From Deltaproteobacteria bacterium (GTDB taxonomy: Bacteria > Desulfobacterota > GWC2-55-46 > DRME01): DNA of 34,764 nucleotides. The translations under genes were made by a program, and so were the position numbers. The DNA is taken from NCBI GenBank assembly GCA_011375175.1, contig DRME01000062.1, positions 1-34,764 of the forward strand. Direction: 5' to 3'. This document shows positions 7,380-15,751 of the stretch, in pieces; the stretch's first letter is position 1, and each line of letters begins with the position of its first letter. Under the pieces are notes generated by a model that saw only the letters and a program-made list of their open reading frames with translations, was not told where the DNA came from and ran no database searches.

Positions 7380-8096
7380 ATGAGAGCAAAGGTTGTTTTA
7401 AGAGCCCTGGCCGCCGGTGCGGCGGCCCTCTCCCTCCCCGCCGCACCGGCGCTGGCGTCGGCCGGCGCGGCCACGGCCGGCGCCCTGGCGGACACGAAGG
7501 CGGGATGGGATCACCTCTGGCGGGAGCTGATGATCGACATCACCGTCATCGGCCTCGTCTTCGCCGCCGTAACGCTGTACTTCCTCGTCGTCTACAGGCG
7601 CCGCCGCCCCGACGACGAGGGCGGAAGCTTCAGGCTCGGAACGCTCGGCGCCTTCGGGTGGGTTCTCATCCCGGCCTTCATATTCATGGCCGACGACATC
7701 TTCCTGGCGGCCAAGAACTTCGAGCTCTGGAACGACTACCGCAACGTGCCCGACGACGCCTACGTGGTCGAGGTCGAGGGCTCCATGTGGAGCTGGGAGG
7801 TGCGCTACCCCGAGGGCGCGGTCTCGGACGAACTCGTAGTGGCCGTGGGCAGGCCGGTGAAGGTGAAGCTTACGAGCACCGACGTGGTCCACAGCTTCTT
7901 CATCCCCGACCTGAGGCTCAAGTGGGACATGGTCCCCGGCAGGACCACCTACGTCTGGTTCCCGGCCGGCGAGACGGGCGAGCACGTCATAACCTGCGCC
8001 GAGTACTGCGGTACGCTCCACTCGGGCATGCACACAAAGCTCAGGATCGTCCCGCGCGACGAATTTGAGCGGTTCATCGAAGAGAACAAGACTTGA
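7380..8096 (+). CDS. coxB: Cytochrome c oxidase subunit II with CuA site
   Basis: Subunit II accepts electrons from cytochrome c through its binuclear CuA centre and passes them to subunit I. An N-terminal signal-like segment (about 1-27, ending ALASA) is followed by two membrane helices (about 50-70 and 85-105) and a periplasmic cupredoxin domain. The complete CuA ligand set is visible: H171 (DVVHSFF), C206, E208, C210 (CAEYCG), H214 and M217. An aromatic electron-entry patch is seen around MWSWEVRYP. At 238 residues there is no fused cytochrome c domain, so this is not a caa3-type subunit II. AAGGAGAG precedes the ATG, and subunit I starts 13 bases after the stop. Confidence 0.95.
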   Translation: MRAKVVLRALAAGAAALSLPAAPALASAGAATAGALADTKAGWDHLWRELMIDITVIGLVFAAVTLYFLVVYRRRRPDDEGGSFRLGTLGAFGWVLIPAFIFMADDIFLAAKNFELWNDYRNVPDDAYVVEVEGSMWSWEVRYPEGAVSDELVVAVGRPVKVKLTSTDVVHSFFIPDLRLKWDMVPGRTTYVWFPAGETGEHVITCAEYCGTLHSGMHTKLRIVPRDEFERFIEENKT

Positions 8097-8109
8097 GGAG
8101 GAGATTTAA

Positions 8110-9786
8110 ATGAGCGTTCACGCCGTTGCAGCACCTTCGTCGGGCAGGTTCAGCCTGAAGGAGTGGATATTCACGACCGACCACAAAAGGGTCGGCGTGC
8201 TCTACCTGATAGGGTCGTTCGCGGCCTTTCTCGTGGCAGGCATTATGGCCATGCTCATGAGGACCGAGCTGGCCAGCGTGGGGCCCACGATTACCGAAAA
8301 CCCCATGACCTACAACACGTGGCTCTACTTCCACGGCGCGGCCATGATACTGGGCTTCCAGATACCGGCGCTCACGGGCTTCTTCGCCAACTACCTGGTG
8401 CCGCTCCAGATAGGCGCGCGCGACGTGGCCTTCCCCAGGGTCAACGCCCTCAGCGTGTGGCTCTACTGGATGGGCATCGTCCTTGCGCTGCTCACCTTTG
8501 TCATACCCGACCCGCCCGACATCATGTGGACCGGCTATCCGCCGTACTCCATCATAAGCCCGGGCAACACGGCGCTCTACACCTTCACGGTCCTGATCAT
8601 AGGCTTTTCGTCCATTGCCGCGGGAGTCAACTTTCTGGTCACCATCATCTACATGAGGGCGCCCGGCATGACCTGGGGCAAGCTCAACATCTTCATCTGG
8701 TGCATCATGGCCTCCTTCATCATACAGCTCATATTCGTGCCCATGCTCGGCGTGGCCGTCACCATGCTCTCCTTCGACAAGTACCTGGGCACCAACTTCT
8801 TCAACCCCGCCATGGGAGGCGACGTGCTCCTCTACGAGAACCTCTTCTGGTTCTACTCCCACCCGGCCGTCTACGTCATCCTGCTGCCGGCCATGGGGGT
8901 CATCTACGAGATAACGGCCACCTTCGCCAGGAACAGCGTCTTCAACTACAAGGGCGTGGTCTACGGCGGCATATGGGGCACCGTCATACTGAGCGGCATA
9001 GTCTGGGCCCACCACCTCTACATAGCGGGCATCCCCGACTGGCAGGCCCTCATACACGTCTTCTTCACGCTGCTCATAAGCGTGCCCGTGGGCCTTCTCA
9101 TGATCGGCATCGTCGGCACCCTCTACAAGGGCGCCATCGACTTCAAGACACCCATGCTCTACGCCATAGGCTTCATGTTCCTCTTCCTCATAGGAGGACT
9201 CACCGGCATACCCAACGCCATGAGCGCCATCTACATCCACCTGACCGACACCTACTGGATGCCCGGCCACTTCCACTACGTCATGGCCGTCTCCATGACA
9301 GTGGCCATCCTCGGCGGCGTCTACTACCTCTTCCCCAAGATGACGGGCAGGATGTACCACGAGGGCCTGGGCAAGCTCGGCTTCTGGCTCTTCTTCATCG
9401 GGGTGAACATCACCTTCGCGCTCACCATCTACCTCGGCTACCTCGGCATGCCGCGGCGCTACTACGACTACTCCCAGTTCCCAGAATTCGAGGGACTGCA
9501 GTCCATGACCACCCTGGGTTCGTACCTCATCTTCGTTGCCGGCGTGGTCATACTCCTTTCGTGGATCGTCGGGCTCGTCAAGGGCGAGAAGGTGGACCAC
9601 AACCCCTGGGGGTCGAAGTCGCTTGAGTGGACCCATGCGCCATCGCCTCCGCCCTGCGGCAACTGGGGCCCCAATGTGCCGGAGCTCGACGAGGCATGGA
9701 GCCCCTACGGCTACGGCAAGGGCGGCGAGGTGGAGGCGACCCCCCGGGCCGCGAGGGCCGCGGCGGGAGCGGCGAAGGGGGAGTGA
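8110..9786 (+). CDS. coxA: Cytochrome c oxidase subunit I, A2-type, lacking the K-channel lysine
   Basis: The catalytic subunit reduces O2 at the haem/CuB centre and pumps protons. The metal ligands are present: haem H75 and H389, CuB H251, H301 and H302, and haem H387; the cross-link tyrosine Y255 is also present. The motif YSHPAVY (249-255) is the A2 signature, in which the usual D-channel glutamate (HPEVY) is replaced by a Tyr-Ser pair. D105 (GARDVAFPR) keeps the D-channel entrance. Ungapped alignment by eye of the AHH...FKTPML stretch to A1 enzymes puts L330 at the invariant K-channel lysine and V327 at its threonine partner (VPTGIK becomes VPVGLL). At 558 residues the length is normal, and the tail has the usual SPPPxGNW segment. 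AGGAGGAG precedes the ATG. Confidence 0.95.
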   Translation: MSVHAVAAPSSGRFSLKEWIFTTDHKRVGVLYLIGSFAAFLVAGIMAMLMRTELASVGPTITENPMTYNTWLYFHGAAMILGFQIPALTGFFANYLVPLQIGARDVAFPRVNALSVWLYWMGIVLALLTFVIPDPPDIMWTGYPPYSIISPGNTALYTFTVLIIGFSSIAAGVNFLVTIIYMRAPGMTWGKLNIFIWCIMASFIIQLIFVPMLGVAVTMLSFDKYLGTNFFNPAMGGDVLLYENLFWFYSHPAVYVILLPAMGVIYEITATFARNSVFNYKGVVYGGIWGTVILSGIVWAHHLYIAGIPDWQALIHVFFTLLISVPVGLLMIGIVGTLYKGAIDFKTPMLYAIGFMFLFLIGGLTGIPNAMSAIYIHLTDTYWMPGHFHYVMAVSMTVAILGGVYYLFPKMTGRMYHEGLGKLGFWLFFIGVNITFALTIYLGYLGMPRRYYDYSQFPEFEGLQSMTTLGSYLIFVAGVVILLSWIVGLVKGEKVDHNPWGSKSLEWTHAPSPPPCGNWGPNVPELDEAWSPYGYGKGGEVEATPRAARAAAGAAKGE

Positions 9787-9868
9787 GCTTTCGCCGGGGA
9801 GGAGCTCCCTGATAAGGAGTTCCTCTCCCCCCTCCATGCTTAAACCCGCCCGCGAGCCGCGCCATGCG

Positions 9869-9927
9869 AGGTTCGGGCCGCAAGGGCGCGGCGACGGGGC
9901 GGGGGGCAAAAACAGGGGTTGCCCCCC
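9869..9927 (+). repeat. Half copy of family E plus a 9-bp hairpin
   Basis: GGTTCGGGCCGCAAGGGCG (9869-9887) is identical to one side of the E core, but the closing half is missing. A separate hairpin, GGGGGGCAA/TTGCCCCCC (9901-9909, 9919-9927), follows, 15 bases before the Sco start. The preceding bases 9795-9830 form an imperfect GGGGAG-rich hairpin after coxA. Confidence 0.5.
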
Positions 9928-9942
9928 TCTCAGAGACGATCA

Positions 9943-10872
9943 ATGCCTTATATCTTCCCTCAAGGAGAACCGCTTCCGGCGGCCGCCGCCGGCGGCCGGT
10001 GCCCGTCGCTTCCCGGGCGCGTGCTCCGCGCGCTCATCACGTCGGGCGCCGTCCTTGCGGCGGCCCTCCAGCTCTGCGCGGCGCCGGCGCAGGCCGCCAT
10101 GGACCGTGTCGCCGTACTGCGGGCCTTCGAGAAGGCCAAGGCCTCGGTGGGCAGGCGCATAGGCATCTACAACCTCACCGACCAGCGGGGCCGGCGCCTT
10201 ACGCTCGACGGCTCCTCGCTCGAGCGCCCTATCGTCGTAAGCTACGCCTACACATCCTGCGGCGACACCTGTCCGACCATCCTGATGGAGCTCAAGGCCT
10301 ACTTCGACGAGGCGGGGGCGGACTACGGAACGCTCTTCGAGGCGATGACCATAGGCTTCGACGTGGAGAGGGACACGCCGGAGAGGCTCGAGGCCTACGG
10401 CCGCATGATGGCCGGAGACTTTTCGGCCTGGACCTTCGTCACGGCCGACGGCCGGACCATGGCAAGACTCACCTCGGACCTCGGCTTCACCTTCGAGCCC
10501 GCGCCCTCCGGCTTCGACCACCCCAACATGGTCACCGTCATCGGCCGCGACGGCGCCGTTGTGCGCCAGCTCTTCGGCGCAGAGCTCGACAGGGCCGCCC
10601 TGGCGGCGGCCATCGAAGAGGCCGCGGGCGGCGAAGGAGAGGGGGACGGCCGGGAAGCGGAAGACGCCGCCTCCGGCGGCGGGCCGCCGGACCTTATCAA
10701 GTTCCTCTGCTACACCTATGACGAGGAGACCGGCACCTACAGGCTCGACTACAACTTCCTCATGAGCGTCGTCGTCGGCGTGGGCATCCAGCTCTTCATG
10801 ATCTATTTCGTCATTCACCATGTCTTCATAAAGGGCTCGCGCCGCGCCGCAAGGCTGCGCCGCGAGCGCTAA
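9943..10872 (+). CDS. Sco1/SenC-family copper chaperone for cytochrome oxidase
   Basis: Sco proteins deliver copper and/or reduce the cysteines of the CuA site in subunit II. The thioredoxin-like domain has C106-x3-C110 (TSCGDTCP) and the conserved metal-binding H193 (FDHPNM). A hydrophobic N-terminal segment at about 28-48 ends in APAQA, suggesting export. A second hydrophobic helix near the C-terminus (about 264-288) would re-anchor the protein, preceded by a CYTYDEETGTY segment seen in Sco proteins with a C-terminal anchor. ATG at 9943 is used; GTG at 10021 would give a tighter signal peptide, but neither has a strong ribosome-binding site. Position directly after coxA supports the role. 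Confidence 0.88.
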   Translation: MPYIFPQGEPLPAAAAGGRCPSLPGRVLRALITSGAVLAAALQLCAAPAQAAMDRVAVLRAFEKAKASVGRRIGIYNLTDQRGRRLTLDGSSLERPIVVSYAYTSCGDTCPTILMELKAYFDEAGADYGTLFEAMTIGFDVERDTPERLEAYGRMMAGDFSAWTFVTADGRTMARLTSDLGFTFEPAPSGFDHPNMVTVIGRDGAVVRQLFGAELDRAALAAAIEEAAGGEGEGDGREAEDAASGGGPPDLIKFLCYTYDEETGTYRLDYNFLMSVVVGVGIQLFMIYFVIHHVFIKGSRRAARLRRER

Positions 10873-11003
10873 AGAGCGCGGCACGGGCGGGACCGCCCTC
10901 TGACGTCCTCTCTCTCCCCGGCCCGACCGGCGTGCAGCCCATCGACGGGAGCCGTGCATAGATGACCTCTTCATCGGACCTTGAGAAAATGTGCAAGAGC
11001 TAC

Positions 11004-11032
11004 TTGACAGGGAGCTGCGAGTCGGCTACAAT
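11004..11032 (+). promoter_or_regulatory. Sigma-70-type promoter for the histidine kinase
   Basis: TTGACA (11004-11009), a 17-base spacer, and TACAAT (11027-11032). This is 11 of 12 consensus matches with ideal spacing. It lies inside the longest open frame of the kinase gene and implies transcription starting near 11039, so translation probably starts at 11112. Confidence 0.75.
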
Positions 11033-11111
11033 TTCGGATAATCGGGACCCTCGAAGTCTTTTTGATGGGTTCCCCCGCAGCCCCCACCCTGGCGATAACG
11101 AAGAGGCGGCC

Positions 11112-12242
11112 ATGCTCGAAGAGGTCATGCGCAACATCAAGGCAGCCGTGCTTGTTATCGACTCGGAACACTGCGTCCGCTGGATGAACGAGAGGGCGAG
11201 GCAGTGGTTCGGCATTCGGGAGACCGGCCTGCGCCGTACCTGCTACCGCACGATGTCGCTGGGCAGCACCTTTTGCGCCATATGTCCCACGGGCCGCGCC
11301 ATCGAGTGCGGCATCCCCGTAAGCTACCGTTTCGATCTGCCCGCCGACAGGGGGCCGAGGACGCTCGATGTGCTGGCCATTCCTTCCGCCGGTGGAGAGG
11401 GCGGCGACTGTGTCGTCGAACTCATCGTCGACAGGGACGAGCGCGGCGCCGTGGGAGGCGATAACAGGCTCATCTCCCAGATCGAGAAGCTCGCAGCCAT
11501 AGGACAGCTCGCGGCCGGCGTGGCCCACGAGCTCAACACGCCGCTGGGCACCATCTCCATCCTCTCCGAGGAGCTTCGCCGCGCCGTCGACGAGCCCGGC
11601 GGCGAACTGTCCAGGGAGCTCTTCAGGGAGTATCTCGACGACATGAAGGAGGAGCTCGCCCGGTGCAGCGCCATCATCGACGACCTGCTGGGCTTTTCCA
11701 AGAAGAGTGTGGCGCGGCTCGAGCGCGTCGACGTGGCAGAGCTCATAGACAGGACGCTGGACCTCATCAGGCGGGGAGGGACGGACCGCGGCGTGGAGAT
11801 AGACAGGCACATAAGCCCCGGACTCCCGCCGGTGGTGACGGACGCCAACAGGGTCCGCCAGGTCTTCTTCAATATCGTCAAGAACGCCGTCGAGGCCGTC
11901 GAGGACCGCGACGGCGGGGTCGTGACCATCGAGGCCACCACGGGCTGCGGCACTGTGGAAGTGACGGTGCGCGACAACGGCCCCGGCATGCCGCGCCACG
12001 TGCTCGACCGCGTCTTCGAGCCCTTTTTCACCACCAAGCCCGTGGGCAAGGGCACGGGCCTGGGCCTGTCGGTGAGCTACGGCATAATAAGGGACCTCAA
12101 GGGCTCCCTCAAGGTGGAGAGCAGCGAGGGCGACGGCACCGAGGTCACGGTGTCGCTGCCGCTCGGCTTCGATGAAGACCGGGACGCCGCGGCGCGGCGA
12201 GGTGCCGGCAACGCAGGGCTCTCCACCGCGAACAACACCTGA
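11112..12242 (+). CDS. PAS-domain sensor histidine kinase
   Basis: A 376-residue, apparently soluble histidine kinase. Residues 1-115 form a PAS sensor with an unusual Cys-rich stretch (TCYRTMSLGSTFCAICPTGR and a further Cys), which could bind a cofactor or serve as a redox sensor. The dimerisation/phospho-acceptor helix has H139 (GVAHELNTPLG). The ATPase domain has N (NIVKNAVEAV), G1 (DNGPGMP), F (FEPFFTTKP) and G2 (GTGLGLS) boxes. The frame extends upstream to 10962, but a near-perfect promoter lies inside that extension and the extra residues do not look like protein; ATG 11112 has GAAGAGG before it. It is probably the partner of the response regulator at 12387. Confidence 0.88.
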   Translation: MLEEVMRNIKAAVLVIDSEHCVRWMNERARQWFGIRETGLRRTCYRTMSLGSTFCAICPTGRAIECGIPVSYRFDLPADRGPRTLDVLAIPSAGGEGGDCVVELIVDRDERGAVGGDNRLISQIEKLAAIGQLAAGVAHELNTPLGTISILSEELRRAVDEPGGELSRELFREYLDDMKEELARCSAIIDDLLGFSKKSVARLERVDVAELIDRTLDLIRRGGTDRGVEIDRHISPGLPPVVTDANRVRQVFFNIVKNAVEAVEDRDGGVVTIEATTGCGTVEVTVRDNGPGMPRHVLDRVFEPFFTTKPVGKGTGLGLSVSYGIIRDLKGSLKVESSEGDGTEVTVSLPLGFDEDRDAAARRGAGNAGLSTANNT

Positions 12243-12263
12243 TATCCCATAGATCGCCCCGGC

Positions 12264-12298
12264 GGGGGAACTGGGGGGGAACGGGGGGGGAACTGGGG
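12264..12298 (+). other. G-quadruplex-type tract between kinase and regulator genes
   Basis: Four G runs of 5, 7, 8 and 4 bases are separated by AACT, AAC and AACT. This satisfies the usual quadruplex pattern with tetrads of four. It lies on the coding strand, so both DNA and mRNA could fold. It resembles tandem GGGGGAACT units related to the GGGGGAAAC ends of the boundary repeats. Confidence 0.7.
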
Positions 12299-12386
12299 CC
12301 TCCGGTCGCTGTGAAGAGGGCAATCCTCCCCCGCTGAAAGAGGACGAAGGGGCGCGTACATCACGGCGTTTGCAGGGAGGTTTGGG

Positions 12387-13751
<1,365 letters not shown>

Positions 13752-13823
13752 AGGCCGGTGCCGCCCGGGGCGCGCCCTCCGCGAGCGGGGCGCGTGCCGA
13801 AGTACAGAAGGAGAACGGCAAAG

Positions 13824-14234
13824 GTGTACAATCTATCGAGGACCTCGCAATACGCCATCATGGGGCTTGCCTCGCTGGCCCGTTTCGAAAAGAACGGGCC
13901 CGTGCCCGTGGGCGTGCTCTCGCGGCGCTGCGGCATCCCGTCGAGCTATCTCGTCAAGGTCTTCGGCAGGCTCGAGCGCAAGGGGTTTTTGAGATCCGTC
14001 AGGGGCCGCAGGGGCGGCTTCCGCCTTGCAAAACCTCCCGAGCAGATAAGCCTGCTGCGCATAGTGGAGGCCATAGAGGGGCCCATGGCCGCCCGGGGGG
14101 TCTGTCCTCTCACGGGCGAGGTCTGCACGGGACGGCAAAACTGTCTCGTCCACGAAGGGAAGGCGTGCCTTGAACGGACGCTGCTCTCGCTGCTCGAAAC
14201 GAGCAGCATATCGAGCCTTCACGTGGTCAAGTAA
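13824..14234 (+). CDS. Second Rrf2-family regulator with Fe-S-type cysteines
   Basis: A 136-residue Rrf2 regulator: N-terminal LSRTSQYAIMGLASLARF, wing GRRGGFRLAKPPEQI and RIVEAIEGP. Cysteines C94-x6-C101-x5-C107 reproduce the spacing of the Rrf2 protein at 6006-6428, so a shared type of iron-sulphur or redox sensing is likely. GTG at 13824 is preferred because AGAAGGAGAA precedes it and the protein then begins at the conserved YNLSRTSQYA. It follows the sigma-54 regulator by 72 bases and may be cotranscribed. A strong terminator lies about 115 bases beyond the stop. The regulon is not visible; Fe-S assembly or respiratory genes are usual targets of the family. Confidence 0.9.
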   Translation: MYNLSRTSQYAIMGLASLARFEKNGPVPVGVLSRRCGIPSSYLVKVFGRLERKGFLRSVRGRRGGFRLAKPPEQISLLRIVEAIEGPMAARGVCPLTGEVCTGRQNCLVHEGKACLERTLLSLLETSSISSLHVVK

Positions 14235-14347
14235 AGGGGGAGACATTTTTGGCTGACCTCGTCACCCCCGCAGCCGCGCAAACCCCCGGCATCCGGTCTT
14301 CCTCAGGGGGAGCGGACGCCGCCCGCCATCCAGGGCCGTCTTTTCCG

Positions 14348-14381
14348 GGCCGTGGACCTTGCAAGTCCACGGCCTTTTTTT
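14348..14381 (+). terminator. Strong intrinsic terminator
   Basis: GGCCGTGGAC (14348-14357) pairs perfectly with GTCCACGGCC (14365-14374) across a 7-base loop and is followed by seven T. It closes the kinase/regulator/Rrf2 block. Nothing gene-like was seen between 14235 and 14347. Confidence 0.92.
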
Positions 14382-14445
14382 CGTCGAGTATCTGAAAAGG
14401 GCCCGCGGATCCAGCGCCGCCCGGAGAGCAGGTCCGAGTCCCTTT

Positions 14446-14492
14446 CCCCGGTGGAATCAACCGGGGCTTCCGTAGTATATTGTTGACGGAAG
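14446..14492 (+). promoter_or_regulatory. Two adjacent leader hairpins before the glycosyltransferase
   Basis: CCCCGGT/ACCGGGG (14446-14452, 14460-14466) is followed directly by CTTCCGT/ACGGAAG (14467-14473, 14486-14492). They end 45 bases before the start codon. TATATT in the second loop could be a -10 box, but no clear -35 is seen. I could not match this to a known riboswitch. Confidence 0.4.
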
Positions 14493-14537
14493 ATAGCGGA
14501 GTCCGCGTCCCTCGACGAGGGGCCGGGGGAGGTCGCT

Positions 14538-15671
14538 TTGGCGAAGATACTGCTTGTAGAGCCCTACCTCACGGGCTCGCACTCGGCCTGGGCCAAGGGC
14601 TACGCCTGTGCGTCGGCCCACGACGTGGAGCTTCTCACCCTGGAGGGGCGCTACTGGAAGTGGCGCATGCACGGCGGGGCCGTCACGCTTGCGCGCCGTT
14701 TTCTCCGGAAGGGGCCGCGTCCCGACGTCTTACTGGCCACCGACATGCTCGACCTCACCACCTTCCTGGCGCTCACCAGGACGGTGACGGGCCGCACGCC
14801 GGCGGCCCTCTACTTCCATGAAAACCAGCTCACCTACCCGTGGTCGCCGGCGGACCGCGACGTGGAAAAGGGACGCGACGGCCACTACGGCTTCATAAAC
14901 ATCGCTTCCGCCCTGGCGGCGGAGCGCGTCTTCTTCAACTCCAGTTATCACATGGAGTCCTTTGTGGACGGGGCGGCCCGGTATCTCAGGGGCCTGCCCG
15001 ACCACCGCGAGCTCCAGGCCGTCAAGACCATAGCACAGAAGAGCTCGGTCCTGCCCGTGGGCATGGACCTGCGCGCCCTGGACAGAGGCTCGAGGCCGCG
15101 GCGGCGCGGCCCGGCGCTCGTCCTCTGGAACCACCGCTGGGAGTACGACAAGGGCCCCGAAGAGTTCTTCAGGGCCCTCTACGCCCTGGACAGAAGGGGC
15201 CTCGACTTCGAGGTCGCCGTCCTGGGCGAGAACTTCAGGAATAGGCCGAGCGAGTTCGACGAGGCCCGCCGAAGGCTCGGCCCGAGGATCGTCCGTTTCG
15301 GATACGTAAAGGAGAGGCGCGAGTACGCCCGCTGGCTCCACCGCGCCGACATCCTGCCCGTAACGTCGCGCCACGACTTCTTCGGCTGCTCCGTCGTCGA
15401 GGCCATCTACTGCGGCGTCTATCCGCTCCTTCCCCGAAGGCTCGCCTACCCGGAGCACATACCCCGCCGGCTCCACGGGCGCCACCTCTACGACGGCTAC
15501 GTGGACCTCGTGGAAAAACTCGCGGCGGCCGTAAAAGACATCGATGAGACGAGGAAGACGACACTGCGAAGCGCCGTGGAGCGCTACGACTGGAGCCTGA
15601 CGGCGCCGCTCTACGACGAGGCGCTCGAAGGGATGGCCCGGAAGGCTCCCGGCGCTTCACGGCGGCCATGA
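14538..15671 (+). CDS. tRNA-queuosine mannosyltransferase-like glycosyltransferase (DUF3524)
   Basis: A 377-residue GT-B type glycosyltransferase. The N-terminus (ILLVEPYLTGSHSAWAKGYA, WKWRMHGGAV) and the block YFHENQLTYPW with FNSSYHMESF strongly resemble the DUF3524 family, whose animal member mannosylates queuosine in tRNA-Asp. The C-terminal donor domain includes LWNHRWEYDKGPEEFF, FGYVKERREYARWL and SRHDFFGCSVVEAIYCG, the last being the usual nucleotide-sugar Glu region. TTG at 14538 is preceded by GGGGAGG at 14525-14532. It appears to be transcribed alone, after a terminator and two leader hairpins. No queuosine biosynthesis gene is in the window. Family assignment is fairly firm; the exact tRNA substrate in bacteria is inferred. 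Confidence 0.8.
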   Translation: MAKILLVEPYLTGSHSAWAKGYACASAHDVELLTLEGRYWKWRMHGGAVTLARRFLRKGPRPDVLLATDMLDLTTFLALTRTVTGRTPAALYFHENQLTYPWSPADRDVEKGRDGHYGFINIASALAAERVFFNSSYHMESFVDGAARYLRGLPDHRELQAVKTIAQKSSVLPVGMDLRALDRGSRPRRRGPALVLWNHRWEYDKGPEEFFRALYALDRRGLDFEVAVLGENFRNRPSEFDEARRRLGPRIVRFGYVKERREYARWLHRADILPVTSRHDFFGCSVVEAIYCGVYPLLPRRLAYPEHIPRRLHGRHLYDGYVDLVEKLAAAVKDIDETRKTTLRSAVERYDWSLTAPLYDEALEGMARKAPGASRRP

Positions 15672-15696
15672 CCACGAAGCGAAGGGTGTGGGAAGC

Positions 15697-15735
15697 GAAA
15701 GTCTTCGAAGGGGCCGGAGGGAACTTTTCCGGCGG
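15697..15735 (+). repeat. Degenerate boundary-repeat remnant at the edge of the A+T-rich island
   Basis: AAAGTCTTCGAAGGGG followed by GGAGGGAACTTTTCC resembles the AAAGTCTTTGAAGGGGG and CTGAGGGAAC modules of the boundary repeats. Base composition drops sharply just after it, where the HEPN-like gene begins. Confidence 0.45.
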
Positions 15736-15751
15736 GTGCTTGATTTTCAGA

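Noticed and set aside
6506-7495. Long minus-strand open frame opposite coxC
   Set aside because: It is a shadow of coxC caused by high GC; composition is low-complexity Arg/Glu/His/Gly and its end is read from a repeat.
8074-9909. 611-codon minus-strand frame opposite coxA
   Set aside because: Antisense shadow of a strongly conserved membrane gene; the product is an implausible His/Glu/Asp-rich sequence.
10962-11111. N-terminal extension of the histidine kinase from ATG 10962
   Set aside because: It contains a near-perfect promoter and non-protein-like residues; ATG 11112 with GAAGAGG fits better.
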